The translations under genes and the position numbers were made by a program. A stretch of 55,963 nucleotides of DNA from Oscillospiraceae bacterium (GTDB taxonomy: Bacteria > Bacillota > Clostridia > Oscillospirales > Oscillospiraceae), in NCBI GenBank assembly GCA_017469795.1, contig JAFUFT010000020.1:1-55963 (forward strand), given 5' to 3'. Below, piece after piece: positions 49,927-55,963 of the stretch. Within the stretch, counting starts at the first letter, position 1. Every line of letters starts with the position of its first letter. The notes below the pieces were generated by a model, which worked only from the letters and a program-made list of their open reading frames with translations, was not told the origin of the DNA and ran no database searches.

Positions 49927-50990
49927 TAAACGGTTAAAGTCAGGGTGATGAAGCTGCCGTTTTTGTTGTGCTTCACATCGTATTGCACATGATACTGGTC
50001 GCTGAGCTTGCCGCGGCTGACGTTCAACTTCCGGGTGAGCATATTGGGCTGGAGGTCGGTTTTCAGCACCTGACCGAGGTCAGAAGCCCGGCCCTCCCAG
50101 GTCGGGTTTTCAGCGGTCAGGATTCCGGCCACCTGACGGAGCAGGGGATCCTCCGGCTCCTTCCAGAGGTCGGTTTCCACCCGATCCAGATTCCATACCA
50201 GGCTGGCCTCGTCCCGGATCAGATGGAGCTTCTGCTCCTGCTGGTCCCGACCGGTGACTTCCAGAACGGCGGCGTTGCTGTTGCGGTTTTCCTTCATCAG
50301 CAGGAACGCTCCGTCCGCTGCGCCAAGCAGGCCGTTGGTGCCGGAGATCATGTCAAACTGGTCCGTGGCCTGCTGTTTCCGGGTGTGGTGGACGATCAGC
50401 AGGCAGACGCACTTGGTGTCGGAGAACTGCTTGATTTTCCCGATCACGTCATAGTCACTGGCATAGCTGTAGTTCTCGCCGGTGGTCTCCCGGACCTTCT
50501 GCAGGGTGTCGATGATCACAAGGCGGGTATCCGGGTGCTCCTGCAGGAAGCCGTCCAGCTGCTCCGGCAGTCCGTCGGACAGGGGCTTGGCCCAGACGGT
50601 GAAGTGGAAGTCGTCCGTGCCCTCCACCCCGAACATCCGGGACATGCGCTCCTGGAGCCGCTGGTAGTCGTCCTCCAGTGCCAGGTACAGCACGGTGCCC
50701 TGCCGGACGTTGTACCCCCATAGGGACTTGCCGGTGCTGACGTGGTAGGCGATCTGGGCCACCAGGAAGGATTTGCCCACCTTGGGCGCCCCGGCTATCA
50801 GGTAGGTACCTGTACGGAGCAGCCCGTCGATGACCGGGGGCCTGCTCTGGTACACGTTCTCGTAGAGCTCGTTCATGGTGATGGTGGGGAGGTAGTTGGG
50901 GTCGTTGACTCTCTCCATCTTCCGCCGGAGTTCCTCCATGCGGGCGGCGTATTCCTGTTCGGTTTCTTTTAAGGTTTCTTCTTGATTCAT
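49926..50990 (-). CDS. RepA-like AAA ATPase/replicative helicase
   Basis: A 354-aa ATPase of the hexameric RepA (RSF1010)/DnaB-like family. Walker A is GAPKVGKSF (near 68), Walker B is RLVIIDTL (near 160), and sensor-like VCLLIVHHTRKQ follows near 203. SDQYHVQYDVKHNKNGSFIT closes the protein as a C-terminal winged helix. The start is placed at the ATG at 50990, since GGAGGCAAGT is directly upstream (the in-frame ATG at 51002 lies before it). It probably unwinds the element DNA during plasmid-like replication after excision. Confidence 0.85.
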   Translation of the reverse strand: MNQEETLKETEQEYAARMEELRRKMERVNDPNYLPTITMNELYENVYQSRPPVIDGLLRTGTYLIAGAPKVGKSFLVAQIAYHVSTGKSLWGYNVRQGTVLYLALEDDYQRLQERMSRMFGVEGTDDFHFTVWAKPLSDGLPEQLDGFLQEHPDTRLVIIDTLQKVRETTGENYSYASDYDVIGKIKQFSDTKCVCLLIVHHTRKQQATDQFDMISGTNGLLGAADGAFLLMKENRNSNAAVLEVTGRDQQEQKLHLIRDEASLVWNLDRVETDLWKEPEDPLLRQVAGILTAENPTWEGRASDLGQVLKTDLQPNMLTRKLNVSRGKLSDQYHVQYDVKHNKNGSFITLTLTV

Positions 50991-51098
50991 ACTTGCCTCC
51001 AAATTTGTCTTTTCATTTGGCGGCTGCTGTGGTATACTGTCTTTGGTTGGAAGATGATACGCACAGCAGCCGCTGTTTGGATTATCTACCGGGAGCTC

Positions 51099-51362
51099 TT
51101 ATCTTTCGAGATCAGAGCTCCTTTCTCTTTCCGGGTCGGGCCGGAAGTAGCCGATCTCCTCCCAGACTCTCCGGTCCGGGCAGTAGTAGTTGTACTCGCT
51201 GGACCCAGCCATCTTGAAAGCGCATCCGAAGCGGAAGATGCCCTGCTGGAGCCCGACGCGCACATACTGGGGATCCTTGTGCATCGCCTTGGCGATCTCG
51301 GTGATGGGGACGTTTCTTCCGGTGAAAGCCGGAATCCGAATGGGTTGATTGTTGTTTGTCAT
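51099..51362 (-). CDS. Small DNA-binding-like protein of integrative elements
   Basis: An 87-aa protein: MTNNNQPIRIPAFTGRNVPI, then TEIAKAMHKDPQYVRVGLQQ, a helix-turn-helix-like segment, and the conserved tail YNYYCPDRRVWEEIGYFRPD. This type is seen directly upstream of repA in clostridial integrative and mobilizable elements and resembles excisionase or replication accessory proteins. The ATG at 51362 is 9 nt from AGGAGGTC (the ATG at 51368 is too close). Function inferred only. Confidence 0.7.
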   Translation of the reverse strand: MTNNNQPIRIPAFTGRNVPITEIAKAMHKDPQYVRVGLQQGIFRFGCAFKMAGSSEYNYYCPDRRVWEEIGYFRPDPERERSSDLER

Positions 51363-51408
51363 TTTCATGACCTCCTTTTAAGTTTTTTGGCGATCAACCA
51401 GGTTCATT

Positions 51409-51449
51409 ATACGCAATATTATTGCGTATGTCAAGATCGAATTGCGTAT
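51409..51449. promoter_or_regulatory. Operator-like repeats of ATTGCGTAT
   Basis: ATACGCAAT-ATT-ATTGCGTAT (51409-51429) is a perfect 9-3-9 palindrome. A third half-site ATTGCGTAT follows at 51441-51449, and a shorter ATTGCGT at 51506-51512 sits just before the XRE start. They lie between the divergent small gene and the XRE gene, so they are probably the XRE repressor's operators. Confidence 0.7.
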
Positions 51450-51526
51450 TTATGCGAAATATTTTTTCAATAATCCTATTGACAGCAATCTGAATATGTG
51501 ATAATATTGCGTTGAGGTGAATCGCT

Positions 51527-52168
51527 ATGAGTAGTTCTGCGGAGACAATTGCCAACAACATCAAGGCGGCGAGAAAAGCGGCCAGGCTGAGCCAGTCCGA
51601 ACTGGCGGCGCGGATCGGGAAAAGTCTGCGTACCGTCCAGGGATATGAGAACGGGGAGACAGAACCGTCTATCACCATGATCCATGAGATCGCGGCTGCT
51701 CTGGATGTGCCTTCCAGCTCGCTTTTGGGATACTCCAGAACTGGCCTTCAGCTCAATACAGTGGCGGATGTACTTCTTGCCATCATTGAACTGAGTGAGA
51801 TCCAGGAGCTGAATATGGAGATCGAGGTGAAAAAGCCGCCCCACTACGAGGAGTGGACCTGCTCCCTGCGCTTCGATGGTGCAGATGCAAGCGCTTCGGA
51901 GAATGCGGATATCTGCATGTTCCTGGAGGAACTGCGAACGAAACGCAGTGAATATGAGGGGTACTGGATCGACCAGGCCCAGTATGACCGTTGGGTGGAC
52001 CACACTCTGGCCTACCACGCAGAATTTCCCGTCACAAAGAAGGTGCGTCCAGTGCTCACGGCTGAGGAAATGCGGGAGCGCAAGAAAGCGGAGGTCCTCC
52101 GGGAGATGGAAGAGATCAAGCGTAAAAGAGAAAAGGCCGCCGGGCGAAACGGCGACCAAAACAGTTGA
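51527..52168 (+). CDS. XRE-family regulator with long C-terminal domain
   Basis: A 213-aa regulator. The N-terminal helix-turn-helix is AARKAARLSQSELAARIGKS, then LRTVQGYENGETEPS (near 11-50). It is followed by an acidic middle and a charged helical tail (EEMRERKKAEVLREMEEIKR) that may form a coiled coil. GAGG lies 9 nt before the ATG. The repeats at 51409-51512 cover its promoter, so it should repress itself and the divergent replication/mobilisation genes. It leads into the integrase gene 61 nt downstream. Confidence 0.88.
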   Translation: MSSSAETIANNIKAARKAARLSQSELAARIGKSLRTVQGYENGETEPSITMIHEIAAALDVPSSSLLGYSRTGLQLNTVADVLLAIIELSEIQELNMEIEVKKPPHYEEWTCSLRFDGADASASENADICMFLEELRTKRSEYEGYWIDQAQYDRWVDHTLAYHAEFPVTKKVRPVLTAEEMRERKKAEVLREMEEIKRKREKAAGRNGDQNS

Positions 52169-52228
52169 TAGCGGGAAAACCCGATATCATAGATTCTATT
52201 ACCTGGGAGAAAGGATGATTGATGACAT

Positions 52229-53281
52229 TTGAGATTACCCAACGGATATGGAACCGTCAAGAAAATGTCCGGAAAACGCAGAAGACCCTATGCAGTAAGA
52301 AAGACCGTCGGCTGGGAAATCAATGAGGAGACCGGCAAAACGATCCAGAAGACCATCACCATCGGCTACGCCGCTACCAGAGCGGAAGGCCTGAAAATGC
52401 TGGCGGAGTACAACCAGAACCCCTACGATGTACAGGCATCGAAGATCACATTCCAGGAGGTCTATGACCGCTGGTCCGCGGCCAAGTTCCCCACCATCTC
52501 CAAATCCAACGTCCACGGCTATGAGGCCTCCTACAAGGTGTGCGGCCAGCTTTACAACAGGCCCTTCCGGGACATTCGACTGACAGATTTGCAGCTTGTG
52601 GTGGATACCTGCGGGAAGAACTATCCCACATTGAAGAAGCTCAAAAGCCTGTTCAGCCAGCTCTATGACTATGCTATGATGAATGATATCTGCAACAAGG
52701 ACTATGCGCAGTACGTGGATATCGCAAAGCACTCCGGTAAGAACCCGGATAAGCGGAATCGCAAACCGTTCAAGCGAGCAGAGATCGACCGGCTGTGGGA
52801 GCTGTCGGAGGACAAGTGGGTTCAGATCGTCCTGATGCTGATCTACAACGGCTGCCGGATCTCGGAGTTTCTGGACCTCAGGAAGGAGCACGTCCATCTG
52901 GAGGAGCAGTATTTCGATGTGATCGCCAGCAAGACGGACAACGGCATCCGCAAGGTTCCTATCGCCGACAAGGTTCTGCCCTTCTACAAAGCGTGGTATG
53001 AGGACTCTGAATGCGAATACCTGCTGCACACCCCGAACCAGAAGCACTTTGACTACCGCAACTACTATGACAGCTACTGGCTGGCGCTGATGGAACAGAT
53101 CGGGTTTGATCACAAGCCTCATGATACCAGACATACCTGTATTACTATGATGGCCGAGGCCCATGTGGACCCTACCATGTCCAAGAAAATTGTCGGACAC
53201 GCCGGAGCCATGACGCTGACGGAGCGTGTCTACACCCACCCGGACATCAAAGCCCTGGTGGAAGCAATCAACATGATTTAA
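52229..53281 (+). CDS. int: Tyrosine integrase of the mobilizable element
   Basis: A 350-aa phage/Tn-type integrase. The N-terminal part MRLPNGYGTVKKMSGKRRRP has an AP2-like arm-binding pattern. The catalytic residues are Arg in NGCRISEFLDL, His-x-x-Arg in PHDTRHTCITMMAEAHV and His/Tyr in VGHAGAMTLTERVYTH. The start is TTG; its ribosome site is weak and 13 nt away, so an alternative start cannot be excluded. The gene is followed by a hairpin at 53313-53350. It probably excises and integrates the element carrying repA-mob and perhaps the R-M locus. Confidence 0.93.
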   Translation: MRLPNGYGTVKKMSGKRRRPYAVRKTVGWEINEETGKTIQKTITIGYAATRAEGLKMLAEYNQNPYDVQASKITFQEVYDRWSAAKFPTISKSNVHGYEASYKVCGQLYNRPFRDIRLTDLQLVVDTCGKNYPTLKKLKSLFSQLYDYAMMNDICNKDYAQYVDIAKHSGKNPDKRNRKPFKRAEIDRLWELSEDKWVQIVLMLIYNGCRISEFLDLRKEHVHLEEQYFDVIASKTDNGIRKVPIADKVLPFYKAWYEDSECEYLLHTPNQKHFDYRNYYDSYWLALMEQIGFDHKPHDTRHTCITMMAEAHVDPTMSKKIVGHAGAMTLTERVYTHPDIKALVEAINMI

Positions 53282-53312
53282 TTACTTAGCGAAATCCATG
53301 AAACAGACAAAA

Positions 53313-53350
53313 AACAGGAGATGCTCTCCTGGTGGAAAACATCTCCTGTT
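53313..53350 (+). terminator. Hairpin after the integrase
   Basis: An 11-bp stem AACAGGAGATG/CATCTCCTGTT with a 16-nt loop. The region after it (53351-53681) has no gene. It contains two copies of AATTTAGCCC (near 53627 and 53639) that may mark an attachment site. Confidence 0.7.
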
Positions 53351-53681
53351 CATATACATATTTTATGCTGCGAACTTTGCGTCCTGTGCGCTCCCTGCTT
53401 GCTCCTTACGAAAAAGCGCGGAGTTCCAACCAGAACATTTCACGGCATAGAAAGTGGGGCATTTCCCGCAATAAGATGGTAAAGAACGCATCGAATCGCG
53501 GTGAAATAATCTCCTGCTCAGCGCTTGCTGAACTGAGGTGCGCGACGGGCTGCCTTGAGACCGTACTATACTGAGCCTTAGCAGCTCAAGCCCTTGGTTT
53601 TACTAGCTTTTTTGATGATGCCATAAAATTTAGCCCGTAATTTAGCCCATCCAATAATTGGTCGATTCACTGGCATCTATG

Positions 53682-54878
53682 TTATTGCCCGAACGCATTA
53701 TTAACTACAGTTACCAGTTCGTGTGGTTTATTATACTTTACTTTAGCATAAATGTCCATGGTGATCTTACTGTTCTCATGACCAGCCAGATATTGAACAG
53801 TTTTTGGGTCAACCTGTGCATAGATAAGGTTAGTGATATAAGTGTGACGGAGCTGATGCGGCGTCACCTGGAAGTCTAGACTGTAAATTACCCTTCCGTT
53901 ATGAGGGGCTGCTTCTCCAAGAACCGGTTTTACTGTATGCTTAATCTTTTCTCCATTGACATACCTGACATAAGTGCGTTCTTTCGTGGAACGCGTTACA
54001 ATATACTGCCATACACGTCTGAATTGTGTGTATGAGAGTGGAGCCCCTTCGCTGTTGGCAATTACATATTGCGACTTTGAATTTGCTTTTGCTTCTTTTA
54101 GGCATTCTACCAGGCACGTTGGAATGGGCACATCCCGGCGTGCCGCTTTTGTTTTCAACTCTGTCAGAATAACAGGTCGGTTATGCTCTGTGTGCCAGGC
54201 CCTTTGGACCGAGATGTACGGGGCATTTTCATCGAGATGTACGCAGTCCCACTGGAGAGCGAGTATTTCTTCTCTTCTCAAGCCTGCATATAGTCCGATC
54301 ATGACGAACACATACGGCGGAAGCCCTTTGATTGCAGCTAACAGCTTGTCTACCTGTTCATCTGTTAGAGCTGCCTTTTCCTTTTGAGGGATACCACCTT
54401 TGGCCGACAGTCGCTTCGTGGGGTTGTCATCAATGATGTGGCTGTCCTCTGCTGAATTAAAGATACATTTCAGCAGCATGTTTACGGACCGATAGACAGA
54501 TTCCGATTTTTGTGCTGCAGGGATCACTGCCAATTTCACATCATCCGAGGTGACATCTGCCATATACATGTGACCAAGGGGCTTAATAATGTAATTTTTA
54601 ACTTTAGAAGAATAGTCGATAAGTGTCGTGGAGCGAATATGCGCAGATTGCATGAGTAACCATTTTTCAGAGTACTCCTTAACAGTAGGGGTAGTTCTCC
54701 GAAACTTGCATTCTGCGATTTGACGCTTTGCTTCCTCCACCTTATCATATAACTCTTCCCGAGTCTTTCCGTAAAGAGGAACTCGCTTCCCATCGGCGTC
54801 TTCTATGCGTGTTCTATAATACTCGATACCGTTCAGTGTTACTATTCCATAGTTGGGGATTGCTTTCCGCTTCGCCAA
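53682..54878 (-). CDS. int: Tn916-type tyrosine integrase of a second element
   Basis: A 398-aa integrase. Its arm-binding part MAKRKAIPNYGIVTLNGIEY is followed by the SAM-like domain and the catalytic domain. Arg is in GLYAGLRREEILALQWD, His-x-x-Arg in VTPHQLRHTYITNLIYAQVD, and Tyr in ENSKITMDIYAKVKYNKPHE. The start is the TTG at 54878, since GGGAGG lies 6 nt upstream; an ATG at 54893 would place this site within the gene. It is at the left end of an element that continues off the right edge. The next two genes are small HTH proteins typical of Xis. Confidence 0.93.
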   Translation of the reverse strand: MAKRKAIPNYGIVTLNGIEYYRTRIEDADGKRVPLYGKTREELYDKVEEAKRQIAECKFRRTTPTVKEYSEKWLLMQSAHIRSTTLIDYSSKVKNYIIKPLGHMYMADVTSDDVKLAVIPAAQKSESVYRSVNMLLKCIFNSAEDSHIIDDNPTKRLSAKGGIPQKEKAALTDEQVDKLLAAIKGLPPYVFVMIGLYAGLRREEILALQWDCVHLDENAPYISVQRAWHTEHNRPVILTELKTKAARRDVPIPTCLVECLKEAKANSKSQYVIANSEGAPLSYTQFRRVWQYIVTRSTKERTYVRYVNGEKIKHTVKPVLGEAAPHNGRVIYSLDFQVTPHQLRHTYITNLIYAQVDPKTVQYLAGHENSKITMDIYAKVKYNKPHELVTVVNNAFGQ

Positions 54879-54970
54879 ATCCAGTCCTCCCATATGAGTA
54901 TTTCAGCGCTGATGGTATTCTTTTATCAGATGCGCTGTTTTTTTGCAATGTTGTCACAGAAAGAAGAAGT

Positions 54971-55195
54971 TCATCCTCTGCGTTTTCGGTAAGTCTCTGA
55001 ACGCTCTTTCTTAGGAACAGCACGATGGGTAGATCGGGCTATAAATTCCTGGAGACCAGCTTCTGTAAAAAAGACGCAGCCATTTTCAACATACTGAACA
55101 AATGTGATCAGACCATTATTCCTGGCATCATCCAGTGTTGCAAGGCTGATCCCCAGGATAGTTGCAGCTTCTTTTCTTGTAATTAACCGTTCCAT
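54971..55195 (-). CDS. Excisionase-like helix-turn-helix protein 1
   Basis: A 74-aa MerR/excisionase-type protein (MERLITRKEAATILGISLAT, LDDARNNGLITFVQYVENGC). It is the usual winged HTH pattern of Xis or small directionality factors, with basic C-terminal KERSETYRKRRG. GGAGG lies 6 nt before the ATG at 55195. It is located between the integrase and a close relative, so it probably directs excision. Confidence 0.8.
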   Translation of the reverse strand: MERLITRKEAATILGISLATLDDARNNGLITFVQYVENGCVFFTEAGLQEFIARSTHRAVPKKERSETYRKRRG

Positions 55196-55232
55196 ATGAA
55201 ACCTCCGATTCCTTGTTGTCTTATTGTCTGGA

Positions 55233-55409
55233 TTAGGGCCGCCTGCGGAGTCTGTGAACAAACGCTCGAAGTTCATCCATGCTGTAATAGCTGCGGGAAC
55301 CAATTATGACACAGCGAATTTTCTGCTGACGCTTCAGATCATCCAACATATCCACACTGATGCTCAACATTTGCGCTGCTGCCTTTCTTGTAACCAGTAA
55401 TTTTTCCAT
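55233..55409 (-). CDS. Excisionase-like helix-turn-helix protein 2
   Basis: A 58-aa protein not covered by longer ORF criteria: MEKLLVTRKAAAQMLSISVD, MLDDLKRQQKIRCVIIGSRS, then YYSMDELRAFVHRLRRRP. It has the same fold pattern as the preceding gene (RKxAAxxLxIS...LDD), so the two are tandem paralogues. GGGGGATG is upstream of the ATG at 55409. It may give a heterodimeric Xis or be a helper. Confidence 0.75.
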   Translation of the reverse strand: MEKLLVTRKAAAQMLSISVDMLDDLKRQQKIRCVIIGSRSYYSMDELRAFVHRLRRRP

Positions 55410-55422
55410 TAGATCATCCCCC

Positions 55423-55963
55423 TTATGAAGTCACTTCACGATTTTGACGATTTGTAGTGGTAATCCGATAATCGTATCCCATCTTTTCACAGCACACACA
55501 TGGCTCTTTTGTCTGCATGTGATCCAATCGCTGAACTCTGTATGATCTGTTATGAAAAAAAGGCTTTAGATGTTCATGGCATAGCGTAATGATCATTTCA
55601 TCATTTCCCTGCCGGTCAGTCGAATAATACCTTGACGGAACACCCAGGCTGATCAATAGAGCTCGATTGATGCGATCCAGGTCGGTTTCAGATAGACTAC
55701 ACATATATGGACCGACTTGAGATTTGGCAATCGTTGTGATCTGCTCACACATGGCGATAGAGTTTTCATCAATGCCTGAAGCAGCAGAAAGAAAAACATG
55801 AACCGGCAGCCACGCTTTCTTTATCTCGGTTGACATTGGAATAACTACCAAGGTGGGACCGTTGTGGTTCCCCTTATTATTTTGGATTATGATGACCGGT
55901 CTGAATCCGGATTGCACGGAACCGGAGTTTTCACCTAAATTGGCATAATAAACGTCTCCGCGC
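55423..55963 (-). CDS. MazF/PemK-family toxin-like protein with C-terminal Cys4 domain, 5' end cut by window
   Basis: The frame is open to the window edge, reading RGDVYYANLGENSGSVQSGF, which is the start of MazF-type mRNA endoribonucleases. It continues RPVIIIQNNKGNHNGPTLVV and AWLPVHVFL, as in Bacillus MazF. The C-terminal ~45 residues add CHEHLKPFFHNRSYRVQRLD to CVCCEKMGYDYRI, with CxxH and CxxC pairs like a zinc ribbon, absent in ordinary MazF. The N-terminal few residues and any antitoxin gene are beyond the edge. It could be a stable mobile-element toxin or a repurposed RNA-binding regulator. Confidence 0.85.
   Translation of the reverse strand, partial: RGDVYYANLGENSGSVQSGFRPVIIIQNNKGNHNGPTLVVIPMSTEIKKAWLPVHVFLSAASGIDENSIAMCEQITTIAKSQVGPYMCSLSETDLDRINRALLISLGVPSRYYSTDRQGNDEMIITLCHEHLKPFFHNRSYRVQRLDHMQTKEPCVCCEKMGYDYRITTTNRQNREVTS

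Noticed and set aside
53332..53574. An 80-aa plus-strand frame after the integrase
   Set aside because: It begins inside a terminator hairpin and has no domain or conserved pattern.
1..55963. tRNA, rRNA, CRISPR arrays or a biosynthetic gene cluster
   Set aside because: I looked for cloverleaf-like tRNA ends, rRNA-like tracts and repeat-spacer patterns by eye and saw none. A covariance-model scan would be needed to exclude small RNAs.

Overview
The window looks like a chromosomal stretch of a high-GC, spore-forming, anaerobic gut Clostridia species, most like Oscillospiraceae (Oscillibacter/Flavonifractor/Lawsonibacter type). This is an inference from gene content: spoIIGA-sigE, DUF951, clostridial radical SAM, SLH and TRAP genes, TTG/GTG starts with strong GGAGG sites, and 4-bp ATGA overlaps between genes. 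No rRNA, tRNA or CRISPR array was seen.

Region 1 (1-21.2 kb) is mostly core chromosome: typA, a Bax-inhibitor-like membrane protein, an rRNA m5C methyltransferase, a secreted transglutaminase/SLH protein, a flavodoxin, coaC, a polysaccharide deacetylase, an M20 peptidase, vanZ-like, nth, a cupin plus sfsA pair, rarA, an S1-domain protein, DUF951-recQ-hisC-radical SAM, spoIIGA-sigE, and a small XRE/membrane pair. Most genes are ended by recognisable hairpin terminators, several of them bidirectional. A transposase N-terminus runs off the left edge.

Region 2 (21.2-29.1 kb) is a metabolic island. A TRAP transporter operon (dctM-dctP-dctQ, minus strand) is divergent from a LysR regulator, which is followed by two paralogous ferredoxin-domain plus FAD-dependent oxidoreductases. 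It probably imports an organic acid and reduces it with low-potential electrons. Both flavoproteins carry an unusual Gly/Pro-rich insert.

Region 3 (29.1-34.1 kb) is a six-gene plus-strand cassette of two membrane proteins, an SRPBCC protein and three different alpha/beta hydrolases. It is preceded by decayed coding sequence. I do not recognise it as a described pathway.

Region 4 (34.1-53.6 kb) is a lower-GC mobile region with scars of several elements: a truncated ParA, a tnpV pseudogene, fragments of other genes and an IS110-family remnant. It carries a type I restriction-modification locus (hsdM, hsdS half-gene, inverted silent hsdS cassette, tyrosine recombinase, hsdS, hsdR, GIY-YIG/DUF4357 protein). 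Four copies of a 14-bp sequence in alternating orientation bound the hsdS half-cassettes, so the locus should switch DNA specificity by inversion. The right half holds a mobilizable-element backbone: relaxase, MobC, RepA-like ATPase, XRE regulator with an inverted-repeat operator, and a tyrosine integrase.

Region 5 (53.7 kb to the right edge) is the start of a second integrative element: a Tn916-type integrase, two tandem excisionase-like HTH genes, and a MazF-family gene that runs off the window. The MazF-like protein has a C-terminal four-cysteine domain that also occurs as a separate small protein at 34.1 kb.
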